A stretch of DNA of 64,000 nucleotides from a bacterium (GTDB lineage Bacteria; JAJVIF01), in the NCBI GenBank assembly GCA_022072165.1, contig JAJVIF010000001.1:1322598-1386597 (forward strand). The letters are read 5' to 3'. A program made the translations under genes and the position numbers. Numbering within the stretch: position 1 is the stretch's first letter; each line of letters starts with the position of its first letter. Shown here in pieces: positions 17,047 through 26,032 of this stretch. The notes beneath the pieces are model-generated. The model had not been told where the DNA came from. It saw only the letters and a program-made list of their open reading frames with translations, and did no database searches.

Positions 17047-18588
17047 ACTGTTCCCCCTGAGCAAATCGCGCAGCTTTCCAAAGAGTCCTTGCTTCGCTGC
17101 CTGCTGGATGGTCGCTGGATCAACGGTCGCTGCAACTTCGGGTCGCTCCAGGGTCCCCAGGACGGTGAGACGCAGGCCGATGGGCTCATCGTGCAGATCG
17201 AGGAAATCGACCGCTGGGCCAAACTGCGGATGTGAAGCGAACTGACGTCCGGGTGCGACCAGCGTTCCTGCCAGATTTAGCGCACCATCAAAGGCGACCT
17301 GTCCGGTACCAGCCATTTTGAGGTCGGTGGCGGACAATTCAGCTTCCGAGAGCAGCAGCCGACTGCGCCGAATGCTGAACGCTGTCGCGAGCGTGGTGTA
17401 TTTGATGAGTTGCTTGCTTCCGCTGACCTGGGGGTCATAGAGGGGATTCAGGGTTTCTCCATCCTTGGCGGTCACCTGCCCCGACGCGGTGAGGCTGTCG
17501 ACCGCATCCAGACTTCCATCACCAGTGATTGAACCAGCGAAGTTTCCGGATAGCCGGATTTTGCCGAAGCCGGCATCATCGAGATACTGGCCCAGCTGCA
17601 TCTGCTCGGTGCTCGCCTCGAAGTGATAGCGCGGCGGGGCTGTCCGGAAGTCGATCTTCCCGGTGGCGGCGAGACGTCCGTTGTAGGCCTTCGCGACCCC
17701 TTCTTCCAATTCCAGCAATCCCGGTCTCCACTTCAGGCGGAGGTCCCCCTGCTCAACCCTGAAGTGACGCAGGCTCCCATCACGCCAGTCGACACGCCCG
17801 CTCAATACCGGATCGGTCAGCGTGCCACCGATGTTCAGCGTTCCGGAGAGGAGGCCCGTAGGGAGTGCCGCGGCATCGAGGGACTGGGACCGGTGACTGG
17901 TGAAAGCCTGAGTGAGTGTCCAGATGCCGGCTTCTTTGAGCCGGAGGAGACCATTGAGCGACTTCGACTGCTGATTCAGGGTGATGGCCAGTTCCCAACT
18001 GGCATCTCCCAGAGTCCCCCGGCACTGCTCGATGCGGAAGTCCTCGTTTGGCGAGAACGATCCACGGGCCAGCGGGATCTGTGTCCTGACTGCTTTGCTG
18101 CCAGCGAGGGGGTGATAGTCCACCTGCGCCCGGTGCAGGACCCAGCGAAAGGCTGACAGATTCCAGCTTGCCCCCTGGGCGGTCGCGGCCCTGGCAATGA
18201 ATGGCGGCCAGAGCATCGCCCCATCTGAAGAGCGGCGCAGGGTCAGATTGACATCGTGGAACTGGATCTCCCGGATCGCGCCGGTCCCCTGAAGCATCGC
18301 GATGTAGTCTGGCAGCAAGAGGCATGTGGCGGCCTGTAGTATCGGAGCGCCATCGGGATCCTGTGCTGGGTCCGGTCCCGCAGCGACGCCCTTGAGTTCG
18401 AGTCCCCGGAAGAGGTCGCCGCTCACTTCACCAACTTCGAATCCCGGTCCCAGCTGCATTTCGATGGCGGTCGCGATTCCGGCAGCGTTCAGCGACACAG
18501 CGAGCCAGGAGCCCCACCAGAGCGCTAGCACCAGCACCAGGATGAACAGGACGAACCCCACCAGGACTCGTCGCAGCCGAAGCGCCAT
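17023..18588 (-). CDS. AsmA/TamB-like membrane-anchored protein
   Basis: This 521-residue protein has one N-terminal membrane helix (about residues 8-30) and a long beta-rich body with phrases typical of the AsmA/TamB/DUF748 group, such as 'LLSGTLNIGGTLTDPVLSGRV', 'GRLAATGKIDFRT' and 'ALNLAGTLVAP'. In diderm bacteria such proteins span the periplasm and are linked to lipid transport or outer-membrane assembly; that role is inferred here. The start is a leaderless ATG after TATACT. It lies downstream of holA on the same strand but has its own promoter. Confidence 0.75.
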   Translation of the reverse strand: MALRLRRVLVGFVLFILVLVLALWWGSWLAVSLNAAGIATAIEMQLGPGFEVGEVSGDLFRGLELKGVAAGPDPAQDPDGAPILQAATCLLLPDYIAMLQGTGAIREIQFHDVNLTLRRSSDGAMLWPPFIARAATAQGASWNLSAFRWVLHRAQVDYHPLAGSKAVRTQIPLARGSFSPNEDFRIEQCRGTLGDASWELAITLNQQSKSLNGLLRLKEAGIWTLTQAFTSHRSQSLDAAALPTGLLSGTLNIGGTLTDPVLSGRVDWRDGSLRHFRVEQGDLRLKWRPGLLELEEGVAKAYNGRLAATGKIDFRTAPPRYHFEASTEQMQLGQYLDDAGFGKIRLSGNFAGSITGDGSLDAVDSLTASGQVTAKDGETLNPLYDPQVSGSKQLIKYTTLATAFSIRRSRLLLSEAELSATDLKMAGTGQVAFDGALNLAGTLVAPGRQFASHPQFGPAVDFLDLHDEPIGLRLTVLGTLERPEVAATVDPATIQQAAKQGLFGKLRDLLRGNSSGSPGNE

Positions 18589-18595
18589 ACAGATC

Positions 18596-18601
18596 AGTAT
18601 A
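18596..18601 (-). promoter_or_regulatory. -10 box of the AsmA-like gene (leaderless)
   Basis: On the minus strand TATACT lies seven bases before the ATG at 18588, with no ribosome binding site between. Confidence 0.6.
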
Positions 18602-18640
18602 AGAGCGGGCGGCCAGCCACCACGATGCTGAGGTCGGGAC

Positions 18641-19636
18641 TTAGAGCGTACAGAGACGCATGACCAGCATTTCCATGGCGAGGTCGGGGGGGAGTTGCGA
18701 GGTCTTGAGCGCCCGATCGGTCTCGATCAGATAGCGCAGCACCTGCGGCAATTGCGCGGGTCGATACCCCCTCGCGGTGTCGCGGAGCTTCCGGGCCATC
18801 CAGGGGGCCATCCCGGGGACGTCGCCGCCCTCGGCGAGCATGACGCTGAAGAGCTGACGGTACTGTCGGTGCACGAGGGTCAGTACCTTCACCGCCGGCT
18901 CGCCCCCCTGGAGGACCAGGTGCATGAGTCGCAGGGCCTGGGGCAGTTTCCGGGCAGCGATGGCATCGATGAGGTCGAAGATATAAATCTCAGCAGCGGG
19001 GATCGTTTCCCGCTCGATAAGCTCCGGTGTCAGTCGCTCAATCGGATGGGCGGCGACCCAGTCGGCGTACTTGCCAAGCTCCGCCCAGAGGAGCCCCAGG
19101 TCACTGCCGCAGCGCCAGGCAAGCGTGCTGATGGCCTTGGCATCGGGGGCAATCCCCCGCTCCTTCGCCATCTCTTTGATGATGCGCTCCAGTTCCGGAT
19201 TTGCCCCGAAGGGGATGAACTTCAGCTGATCGATCTGCACCAGTCGCTGTCCTGCCCCACCCTGAATCTCCTTCCAGACTGTCGGCGGAGTCTTGGGGAG
19301 CAGGCCATTCATCTCGACCAGGATGACGAGGATGTCCTCTGGGGCATGTGTGATGTCGCGGAGGGTGCTGATTTCCGCGGGGTCGATTTTCCCTTTGTCA
19401 CCGGCCCGAAAGGCGCTTTTGATCCATGTCGCCGCGTGCTGAATCACTACTCCCGGAGCGGGTCCGAAGAGCGAGCCTGAAAAGGCAGCGTGATAGACCT
19501 CCGTGACTTTCGGTGCCTGCGATGAACCATCGAAAACTGTCAGTTCATCCCGGGAGACTCCCAGCTCCTGGAGGAGTGACCGGTACGCCCGGTCGAGGCG
19601 AAAGTAGTCGGTTCCGTGAAAGACATGGAAGGACAC
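18641..19636 (-). CDS. holA: DNA polymerase III delta subunit
   Basis: This 331-residue clamp-loader subunit opens the sliding clamp. It shows the delta layout: an N-terminal alpha/beta region (VFHGTDYFRLDRAYRSLL), 'DILVILVEMNGLLPKTPPTVWKEI' in the middle, 'LAWRCGSDLGLLWAELGKYA' (the family's 'l.g.dl..l..EleKL.l' region), then the C-terminal helical collar (IFDLIDAIAARKLPQAL, VLTLVHRQYRQLF). The length is normal. The start is a GTG six bases after TACAAT. It is flanked by the AsmA-like and VWA genes on the same strand. Confidence 0.92.
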   Translation of the reverse strand: MSFHVFHGTDYFRLDRAYRSLLQELGVSRDELTVFDGSSQAPKVTEVYHAAFSGSLFGPAPGVVIQHAATWIKSAFRAGDKGKIDPAEISTLRDITHAPEDILVILVEMNGLLPKTPPTVWKEIQGGAGQRLVQIDQLKFIPFGANPELERIIKEMAKERGIAPDAKAISTLAWRCGSDLGLLWAELGKYADWVAAHPIERLTPELIERETIPAAEIYIFDLIDAIAARKLPQALRLMHLVLQGGEPAVKVLTLVHRQYRQLFSVMLAEGGDVPGMAPWMARKLRDTARGYRPAQLPQVLRYLIETDRALKTSQLPPDLAMEMLVMRLCTL

Positions 19637-19642
19637 GGGGGG

Positions 19643-19648
19643 ATTGTA
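19643..19648 (-). promoter_or_regulatory. -10 box of holA (leaderless)
   Basis: On the minus strand TACAAT lies six bases before the GTG start at 19636. Confidence 0.55.
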
Positions 19649-19690
19649 GACGGCCCCGCTTCTCTCACTGGACTCATGGGGGATGGCAGA

Positions 19691-20773
19691 TCAGGAGGCC
19701 TGCTGCCTGGCGGGAGAACCAGTGAGGTGGCCGCCGGCAGTCGCCCGGCTTCGCCCCCGGACCCAATCGAATCCCAGGGGACTGACACGATAGAGTTCCA
19801 CCAGGAAGTCGATCCAGAGGAGGAGTGCAGCAGCCGCGAGGAACCAGGGACCGAGCTCGGCCTTTACGCTCCTGGCGCCCATCGAAAAGGCCTGCTTCGC
19901 GCTCTTGTCGAGTTGCAGGAACGCGGCGGTGACTTCCGACGGGTCCTTGATGCTGATGTAGCTGCCGCCGGTAATCTTTGCCACTTCCCGCAGGGTCGTC
20001 TCATCGATACCAACGATCACTGGCGATCCCTGATGAACCTGGGGGCGCGGGATGTTGTGAAAGCCCATTCCCTCTTCGTAAAGTTGCGCGCCTTGCTCGC
20101 TGCCGATGCCGACGGTGTAGATCCGAATCCCCCGTTCTGCGGCTGCCCGGGCGGCCTGGATGGGGTCAACACCCTTATTGCTCTCGCCATCGGTGAAGAG
20201 AATCAGTACCCGGGCGTTTGTGCTGTCGAAGCGGTCGAGAGAAGTGGTGATGGCATCACCGATGGCGGTCCCCTGCCGGATATCCGGCTCGAAGCCCTGG
20301 GCATCGATGAAGGTCTTGACGGTAGAGTGATCCAGCGTCAGGGGGCACAGGACGAAGGCTTCACCCGCGAAGGCCACGACCCCGATGCGGTCGGTGGGGT
20401 TTTTGTCGGTGATGGCTTTGGCCACCGCCTTCATGACTTCCAGTCGCGATGGCGGGAGGTCATCAACACCCATGGAGCGGCTGATGTCCATGGCAAAGAC
20501 GATGTCGATCCCCTCGCCTGTCAGCTCTTCCTCGACACTGCCGCCGCGGGGTCGCGCCAGCCCGATGACCAGCAGCGCTGCCGCCAGGCAGACCAGCACG
20601 ATGTGCGCGATGGCGTAGCCCGGACGCTCGGTGCTCGCTACCGCTTTGAGCAGCGAGGGATCGGCGAAGCGTACCTGCGCGATGCGTCGTTGCTCGCGCA
20701 TCCAGACCATCAGCCACCCCAGGAAGGCGACTGCCGGCAGCAGCAGCAGGAACCAGGGCGCGCCGAAGTCCAT
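19691..20773 (-). CDS. BatA/BatB-like von Willebrand factor A membrane protein (downstream copy)
   Basis: This 360-residue protein has two N-terminal membrane helices (about 5-25 and 55-75), a VWA domain with an intact metal-ion site (AMDISRSMG, with the DxSxS triad) at about 90-310, and a C-terminal membrane helix near 320-340. This is the Bat/BatA topology, in which the VWA domain faces the periplasm; the family is linked to aerotolerance and envelope stress in some bacteria. It starts one base inside the stop of its paralogue (TGATG), so the two are translationally coupled. The stop lies about 55 bases before holA. Confidence 0.87.
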   Translation of the reverse strand: MDFGAPWFLLLLPAVAFLGWLMVWMREQRRIAQVRFADPSLLKAVASTERPGYAIAHIVLVCLAAALLVIGLARPRGGSVEEELTGEGIDIVFAMDISRSMGVDDLPPSRLEVMKAVAKAITDKNPTDRIGVVAFAGEAFVLCPLTLDHSTVKTFIDAQGFEPDIRQGTAIGDAITTSLDRFDSTNARVLILFTDGESNKGVDPIQAARAAAERGIRIYTVGIGSEQGAQLYEEGMGFHNIPRPQVHQGSPVIVGIDETTLREVAKITGGSYISIKDPSEVTAAFLQLDKSAKQAFSMGARSVKAELGPWFLAAAALLLWIDFLVELYRVSPLGFDWVRGRSRATAGGHLTGSPARQQAS

Positions 20774-21867
20774 CACACGAAGCTCCTGTAGCGGGTCGCG
20801 CCCAGTCCGACTTCCAGCAGGAGCAGGAGGAAGGCTGGCAGGGCGACCCAGGGGAAGAGTTCGGTGTACCGCTTGCTGGTGTGGACCTCCACCTCGTGCT
20901 TTTCGAGGCGGGCGATCTCGGCATAGGCTGCCCGCAGGGCTCGTTCATCGGTGGCGAGGAAAAAGCGCCCCATCGTACGGGCGGCGATTTCCTCCATGAG
21001 GGGGATGTCGAGGCGGGTGATGTAGGTCCGGCCCAAGGGGTCCTGCAGCACGACCCCTTCAGGGGTCCCGACTCCAATGCAGTAGATGCGAATGCCCCGT
21101 TCCTGAGCGAATTTTGCGGCGTCACGGGGGTCCAGACTCCCCTCGTTGTTTTCGCCATCAGTGAGCAGAATGATGACTTTGCTTTTGGCTTTGGGGTCTT
21201 TGAACTTGTTGATCGAGCTGCCGATGGCATCACCGATGGCCGTACCGTTAAACCAGACTGTCCGGATGCTCAGATTGTCTACAGCCGCCTTCACAACAGC
21301 GTAGTCGGTGGTGATGGGAGTCTGGGTGAGAGAGCGACCGGCGAAGGCGACAAGCCCCAGGCGATTACTGGTTTGCTGGGCGACGAAATCCCCCACCACC
21401 CGTTTCGCGACCGTCAGTCGGTCGGGGAGCATGTCGTTCGCAAGCATCGATCCCGAGACATCCAGAGTCAGGACAATGTCGATACCTTCGGAGACGCTTT
21501 TCTCCTCGCCGGCGGCCTGTTGCGGACGTGCCGCGCCGAGGATCAGCAGCGCGATCACTGACATCCGCAGCAGGACGGTCCAGACCGGATTCCCCAGTTT
21601 CAGCTGGCGCATCGCGGGCCGCAGACGGGCCGCCCCAGGGAGCAATACCACCCGGTTGTTGGCCCGACGCTCAAAGTCGTAGAACATCATCAGCGGCAGC
21701 AAGAGGAATCCGGCAAGGACCGCCCAGCCTGCCCCAAGCCGATAGGGCTGAGGGGTGAACTGCGCGAGAAACACCAGCCCCAGGACCAGAAAGGCCACCC
21801 AGGTCCAGGCCCAGGTCAGGCCTGTGGGACGAGGGGATCGGGCTGGCGGTGGTGTGGCAGTCGACAT
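20773..21867 (-). CDS. BatA/BatB-like von Willebrand factor A membrane protein (upstream copy)
   Basis: This 364-residue paralogue of the next gene has membrane helices at about 20-40, 45-65 and 100-120, a VWA domain with an intact metal site (TLDVSGSML), 'ILLTDGENNEGSLDPRDAAKFA', and a C-terminal helix near 340-360. I chose the ATG at 21867 rather than upstream alternatives because the text before it (ending PNRTSH) does not look like a protein start. In most Bat operons a MoxR ATPase and a DUF58 protein come first; neither is in this window, and a terminator-like hairpin lies just upstream. Confidence 0.86.
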   Translation of the reverse strand: MSTATPPPARSPRPTGLTWAWTWVAFLVLGLVFLAQFTPQPYRLGAGWAVLAGFLLLPLMMFYDFERRANNRVVLLPGAARLRPAMRQLKLGNPVWTVLLRMSVIALLILGAARPQQAAGEEKSVSEGIDIVLTLDVSGSMLANDMLPDRLTVAKRVVGDFVAQQTSNRLGLVAFAGRSLTQTPITTDYAVVKAAVDNLSIRTVWFNGTAIGDAIGSSINKFKDPKAKSKVIILLTDGENNEGSLDPRDAAKFAQERGIRIYCIGVGTPEGVVLQDPLGRTYITRLDIPLMEEIAARTMGRFFLATDERALRAAYAEIARLEKHEVEVHTSKRYTELFPWVALPAFLLLLLEVGLGATRYRSFV

Positions 21868-21985
21868 GTGGCTGGTCCGATTAGGATGCCCCCGATCGGC
21901 GGAAGGATCATACCCGGTCAGGGTAGTGGGGATCATGCCCAACACGATCTTGCTGTTCTGGGAAGGTGCAGATTTCTCAAAGTCA

Positions 21986-22013
21986 GACGGACGGGTGTTG
22001 CCACCCGTCCGTC
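21986..22013 (-). terminator. Intrinsic terminator-like hairpin after the 22042 membrane gene
   Basis: GACGGACGGGTG and CACCCGTCCGTC form a perfect 12-bp stem with a TTGC loop. It lies 29 bases beyond the stop of the minus-strand membrane-protein gene. The T-tract is poor on both strands. Confidence 0.6.
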
Positions 22014-22041
22014 GTCCTTTAACCGCATCCGTTGAAGCGAC

Positions 22042-22794
22042 TTACCACCCGGAGTAGCGCAGCACTGCACCGCCGACACCGCAGAACGCACAAACCACGG
22101 CCAGGAGACTCACCCATTGCAGTCCCAACAGACGGCGACTGGTTGCGAGTTCACCATCGCGAGCCAGCGAGACCGTGAAGTGGCTGACGGTGGCGCAGGA
22201 CAGGGCCCCGAAGCTGACCGGGACGAGGTAGTAGTAGTAGAGCGTTTCGATCTGGGGCTTCTGCAGCTCTGCCAGCATTTCCGGCCGAACAAACGCTGCA
22301 CCTAACGCGAAACAGGCCAGTCCCAGAGCTACCCAGGGAAGTGTCAGGGCTCGTTGAGGTCGGGACCACCCGGCCAGATAAAGGAGAAAAAGGAGGACCG
22401 GGGTCAACAGATTTGAGGCGACCCCCAGGACCAGCCCGAAGGCGAGCATGGCATCACGCCACGCCAGGTGCCAGGCGCTCCAGGCAGCCCAGAGGGCTCC
22501 GGCCACCATCAGCGCCATCATCGGCGGGGGCGCAGTGGCGTGGAGAATGCCCAGAACCAGCAGGTAGCCGACACCACCCGCAGTGACTCCCTGTGCCAGA
22601 TCGATGAGGAACAGGTCCGCGGCATCGACTCCTTTGGCGGAGGCACTGCGTGCGAGGGGTCTAGATTGTTCAGCCGGTGGTACAGGGCCAGGCAGGCCCA
22701 TAGGGCGATCCTCTGCAACGTGGATGCGGTCTGTGCTGAAACGTTGGATACTTCCCGGTCGCTGATTCGTAGGGTCCTGCGTCAGACTTGTCAT
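22042..22794 (-). CDS. Integral membrane protein of unknown function
   Basis: This 250-residue protein has a polar N-terminus of about 55 residues followed by six or so membrane helices (for example VGYLLVLGILHA, MMALMVAGALWAAWSAW, LAFGLVLGVASNLLTPVLLFLLYL, LPWVALGLACFALGAAF). No family is recognised. It is transcribed divergently from the peroxiredoxin gene, and the AGGAAC palindrome between them could act on both. The start at 22794 gives the longest frame that leaves the peroxiredoxin promoter free; a later ATG at about residue 32 is possible. Confidence 0.65.
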   Translation of the reverse strand: MTSLTQDPTNQRPGSIQRFSTDRIHVAEDRPMGLPGPVPPAEQSRPLARSASAKGVDAADLFLIDLAQGVTAGGVGYLLVLGILHATAPPPMMALMVAGALWAAWSAWHLAWRDAMLAFGLVLGVASNLLTPVLLFLLYLAGWSRPQRALTLPWVALGLACFALGAAFVRPEMLAELQKPQIETLYYYYLVPVSFGALSCATVSHFTVSLARDGELATSRRLLGLQWVSLLAVVCAFCGVGGAVLRYSGW

Positions 22795-22824
22795 TTGCTG
22801 GCGGGGTGTGATACGGTTTCCCAG

Positions 22825-22830
22825 TAAACT
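22825..22830 (+). promoter_or_regulatory. Possible -10 box of the peroxiredoxin gene
   Basis: TAAACT directly precedes the AGGAAC palindrome and lies 35 bases before the ATG. If used, the palindrome would cover the transcription start, a position fit for a repressor. Confidence 0.35.
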
Positions 22831-22843
22831 AGGAACTGTTCCT
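22831..22843. promoter_or_regulatory. Palindromic candidate operator, copy 1 (peroxiredoxin)
   Basis: AGGAACTGTTCCT is a perfect 6+6 inverted repeat around one base. It lies 22 bases before the peroxiredoxin ATG. A near-identical copy lies upstream of the superoxide dismutase gene at 55133-55145. I saw no further copy in an intergenic position in this window. Confidence 0.6.
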
Positions 22844-22865
22844 AACTTCAGGAGGTCGCACGCAC

Positions 22866-23393
22866 ATGGCTGTCCTCGTGGGCAAGCAAGCACCCGATTT
22901 CACCGCCAAGGCTACTGATGGCGGGGAGATCCGGGAAGTCTCTCTCAGCGATTACAAGGGGAAGTGGCTCGTCCTCTTCTTCTACCCCCTCGACTTCACC
23001 TTCGTCTGCCCGACGGAGATCAAGGCGTACAACGAAATGAACGACGCCTTTGAAGCGGCGGGTGCCAAGGTTCTCGGCGCGAGCATCGACTCGGCCTACA
23101 GCCACAGCGCCTGGATTCAGCGCGACTTCGGCGGCAAGCTGAAGTTCCCGCTCCTGGCCGATGTCACCAAGGAAGTCTGCCGCAAGTTTGGCGTGCTGCT
23201 GGAAGAAGCCGGCATTTCCCTGCGCGGCACCTTCATCATCGACCCCGAGGGCAAGGTGCAGTCCTGCCAGATCAACAACCTGACTGTTGGTCGCAACACC
23301 GATGAGACCCTGCGCCTCCTCAAGGCGTTCCAGTCCGGCGAACTGTGCCCGGTCAACTGGAACGAAGGTGCGGAGACCCTCGGCAAGGCGTAA
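22866..23393 (+). CDS. Typical 2-Cys peroxiredoxin (AhpC/Prx type)
   Basis: This 175-residue peroxidase reduces hydrogen peroxide and organic peroxides in the cytosol. It has the peroxidatic cysteine in DFTFVCPTE (Cys48) and the resolving cysteine in SGELCPVNW (Cys161), the spacing of typical 2-Cys enzymes. An AGGAGG site precedes the ATG by about ten bases, and a strong terminator follows. The palindrome upstream is shared with the superoxide dismutase gene. No ahpF is adjacent, so reduction is probably by thioredoxin or a similar partner (inference). Codon use appears highly biased to C-ending codons, as expected for an abundant protein. Confidence 0.95.
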   Translation: MAVLVGKQAPDFTAKATDGGEIREVSLSDYKGKWLVLFFYPLDFTFVCPTEIKAYNEMNDAFEAAGAKVLGASIDSAYSHSAWIQRDFGGKLKFPLLADVTKEVCRKFGVLLEEAGISLRGTFIIDPEGKVQSCQINNLTVGRNTDETLRLLKAFQSGELCPVNWNEGAETLGKA

Positions 23394-23423
23394 TTGCCGC
23401 TGTCGAGTCTGTCCAAAGTTCCT

Positions 23424-23456
23424 CGCCTCCCGGGAAACCGGGAGGCGTTCTTTTTA
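23424..23456 (+). terminator. Intrinsic terminator after the peroxiredoxin gene
   Basis: CGCCTCCCGG and CCGGGAGGCG form a 10-bp stem closed by a GAAA tetraloop, followed by TTCTTTTTA. Confidence 0.92.
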
Positions 23457-23521
23457 TCGATGTGGCTCTGCGTCGCTGCTACCATCCCCGCTAACCTCAC
23501 GTCTGACGGAGCCGCTGTCCC

Positions 23522-25279
23522 ATGAGCCTCACGCCCCTGGCCCTCGCCTTTCTGATTCTGCTGGCGGTGGCCTACCGCTGGTACGGTCGCTGGGTTGCCC
23601 GGCAGTTCGAGCTGAACGACAACACGACCACGCCCGCCCATCGACTTAACGATGGCGTGGACTTTGTCCCCACCAATCCGTTCTATCTCTTCGGACAGCA
23701 CTTCTCCGCCATTGCAGCGGCGGGTCCCATTGCCGGGCCGATCCTGGCAGCGCAACAGTTCGGGTGGCTCCCCTGCCTCCTCTGGATCGCCCTGGGAGTG
23801 GTGCTGATCGGGGCGGTCCACGATTTCTCGAGCCTGGTGGCATCGGTACGCCGCCAGGGGACCTCGATCGCCGAGGTCGCGGGGGACCTGCTGGGGCACA
23901 ACGCTGGTCGGGCCATGATGGCGTTCATCTGGCTGGCGCTGATCTATGTGATTGTCGCGTTCGCTGACATCACGGCCGGGACGTTCGTGGGCAAGACCGA
24001 AGAACTGGAAGGACTGAATGTCAGCTTCAACCGGGGGGGCGCGGTGGCGGCGGCCGCGATCATGTATCTCGCGCTGTCGTTGCTGCTGGGCGTGGTGGAG
24101 CGTTTTTTGAAGCCGCCTCTCTGGCTCAGCACGGTGATCTTTGTCCCGGCCACCCTGGGGGTGGTCTGGCTGGGGACGCAGATTTCGACGCTCCCCCTCT
24201 TCCTGCATCCGCATAAGGCGTGGGCGGTGGTCATCATGGTCTACTGCCTGGCGGCCAGCCTGACTCCGGTCTGGTTGCTGTTGCAGCCCCGGGGGTATCT
24301 GGGGGGCTTTGTGCTCTATCTGGCGCTGGCCCTGGGAGTCATTGGGATTTTCTCCGGCCAGTTCACCATCCAGCAGGCCCCGTTCAAGACCTGGACCGCC
24401 GGTACGATCGCCGGGACCTCGGCGACCGCCACCCTCTTCCCCATGCTCTTTGTCACCATCGCCTGCGGCGCCTGCTCAGGCTTCCACGGACTGGTCTGCT
24501 CCGGCACGACTTCGAAGCAGATCGACCGGGAGGGGCATTGTCATTCAGTCGGCTATGGGGCCATGCTGGCTGAAGGGTTCGTGGCGTTCATGGCCCTCGT
24601 GACGGTGATGATGCTGTCCGATGACAGGATCGCGGAACTGGCGAAGCCGGGGGCGATCTACGGCAACGGGATCGGGGAGTTCATGGCCCTGATCATCGGG
24701 AAGGAAAATCTGATCTTCGCCATCACCTTCGGTGCGATGGCCTTCTCGACCTTCATCTTCGACACACTGGATGTCTGTACCCGCCTGGGGCGCTATCTGA
24801 TTCAGGAACTGACTGGCTGGAAGGGCACAACCGGGGCCTTCATAGCGACCCTGGCGACAGTCCTCCCAGCGACTGTTTTTCTGCTGACCTCGCCTGAAGG
24901 GGGCTATCTGAAGTTCTGGACCCTCTTTGGAGCCTCCAATCAGCTGCTGGCCGCTCTGACACTGCTGTCGATTTCAGTCTGGCTCCACCGCGCGCGGAAG
25001 CGGATCGCCTTCACCTTGCTCCCGATGTGCTTCGTGCTAACTATTACGCTCTGGGCGCTCACCAAGCTGACCCTGGGTTCGCTCATCCCAACGCCGGGGG
25101 CCGGGCTGGATCCTATCGGGATTGCCAACGGCACGGTGTCGCTGGTCCTGATCTGCCTCGCGCTCTATCTGGTGGTGACCGCCCTGATGCGCCTGCGGGA
25201 ACCCGTTACCGAAGCGCAGCCGCTCACCTTTGATCTTCCCGAGGGGGGAGCCGCTCCGGAGATCGCGCCGGCTGGTTAA
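23522..25279 (+). CDS. cstA: CstA family carbon-starvation / pyruvate-peptide transporter
   Basis: This 585-residue protein with about 15 membrane helices belongs to the CstA family, known in enteric bacteria for uptake of pyruvate and peptides during carbon shortage. Family marks include RLNDGVDFVPTNPFYLFGQHFSAIAAAGPIAGPILA near the start, FHGLVCSGTTSKQI in the middle, FIFDTLDVCTRLGRYL, and LLTSPEGGYLKFWTLFGASNQLLAALTL. It is shorter than E. coli CstA (about 700), as in many non-enteric forms. It is a single gene with its own upstream region after the peroxiredoxin terminator. Confidence 0.93.
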   Translation: MSLTPLALAFLILLAVAYRWYGRWVARQFELNDNTTTPAHRLNDGVDFVPTNPFYLFGQHFSAIAAAGPIAGPILAAQQFGWLPCLLWIALGVVLIGAVHDFSSLVASVRRQGTSIAEVAGDLLGHNAGRAMMAFIWLALIYVIVAFADITAGTFVGKTEELEGLNVSFNRGGAVAAAAIMYLALSLLLGVVERFLKPPLWLSTVIFVPATLGVVWLGTQISTLPLFLHPHKAWAVVIMVYCLAASLTPVWLLLQPRGYLGGFVLYLALALGVIGIFSGQFTIQQAPFKTWTAGTIAGTSATATLFPMLFVTIACGACSGFHGLVCSGTTSKQIDREGHCHSVGYGAMLAEGFVAFMALVTVMMLSDDRIAELAKPGAIYGNGIGEFMALIIGKENLIFAITFGAMAFSTFIFDTLDVCTRLGRYLIQELTGWKGTTGAFIATLATVLPATVFLLTSPEGGYLKFWTLFGASNQLLAALTLLSISVWLHRARKRIAFTLLPMCFVLTITLWALTKLTLGSLIPTPGAGLDPIGIANGTVSLVLICLALYLVVTALMRLREPVTEAQPLTFDLPEGGAAPEIAPAG

Positions 25280-25309
25280 TCAGATCGCATCTGGCGTGGA
25301 CATTAAGTC

Positions 25310-25603
25310 ATGTTCATGCCACAGACCCTGCCGGTGGGCCATACCGCCGGACAGACCCACCTCACTGCGGATGCCATTCGGGGGGCCATCAGGGTGGCCT
25401 TCGGAAATGTCGGTGCCCCCCCGGTTGTCCGGCTGGTGCTGCATCGTCAGGGAGCCAGCTGGCGGGCCGAGGTGACCTTTGATCAGGGCGACTGGTCGCC
25501 GGAGCATCGGCGGACCTGGGTGATCAACGAGTACTTTGCGCGCTGGAACGAGCTGGAGCATCAGTTGGCGATTCGCCTGCACCTGCGACGTCGCTGGTCC
25601 TGA
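25310..25603 (+). CDS. Small protein of unknown function
   Basis: This 97-residue frame lies 30 bases after cstA. Its codons are strongly GC-ending and it avoids rare codons, whereas the opposite-strand frame over the same bases looks like a shadow. The sequence is Arg/Trp-rich toward the end (HLRRRW) with a 'VRLVLHRQGASWRAEVTF' strand-like segment. There is no signal or membrane helix and no recognised family. The start may be the second ATG at 25316; neither has a good ribosome site, so coupling to cstA is possible. Confidence 0.55.
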   Translation: MFMPQTLPVGHTAGQTHLTADAIRGAIRVAFGNVGAPPVVRLVLHRQGASWRAEVTFDQGDWSPEHRRTWVINEYFARWNELEHQLAIRLHLRRRWS

Positions 25604-25678
25604 TCATCTGAAGGGACAAACAAACGTGCACGCCATGCGGCGTGCCCGGGAGAGTTGCTTTCCGAATGAGAGATGGCA

Positions 25679-25975
25679 TCAGGAGAGGCGGATGAGTCGC
25701 CAGAACTTGTTGGTGAGGGTCGCCATCTCGACCCAGCCTCTGACCACGCGGTCCAGAGTCGCGGTCTGACCGAACGAGAACTCCCAGAGGCCGTTCACGG
25801 AGAAAAAGAGGAGTGTCAGGCCGGCGATGCCGAAGAAGGCCCCCATGACAATGCTGGGGGGGTCCCCCTTCCCCCTCACCAGCCCATCCATAGCCGTAAA
25901 GATGAAGAGCAGGCCCAGGGTCCCCAACGAGAGGGCGAGAACCCAGTAAGACGCGGCGATGCCATAGGGACTCAT
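25679..25975 (-). CDS. Small membrane protein
   Basis: This 98-residue protein has two clear membrane helices (YWVLALSLGTLGLLFIFTAM and IVMGAFFGIAGLTLLFFSVN) and a C-terminal amphipathic tail. No family is recognised. It lies 57 bases downstream of the zinc-ribbon gene on the same strand and may be co-transcribed with it. Confidence 0.65.
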   Translation of the reverse strand: MSPYGIAASYWVLALSLGTLGLLFIFTAMDGLVRGKGDPPSIVMGAFFGIAGLTLLFFSVNGLWEFSFGQTATLDRVVRGWVEMATLTNKFWRLIRLS

Positions 25976-26032
25976 GGGACGCGGTGCCCTGCCTTCTCCC
26001 CCGGTGGTCCAGACCGGGCTCAGGAAGCCGGC

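Noticed and set aside
25620-25660. Hairpin GCACGCC-ATGC-GGCGTGC between convergent genes as a terminator
   Set aside because: The stem is short (7 bp) and no T-rich tract follows on either strand, so I did not list it as a terminator.
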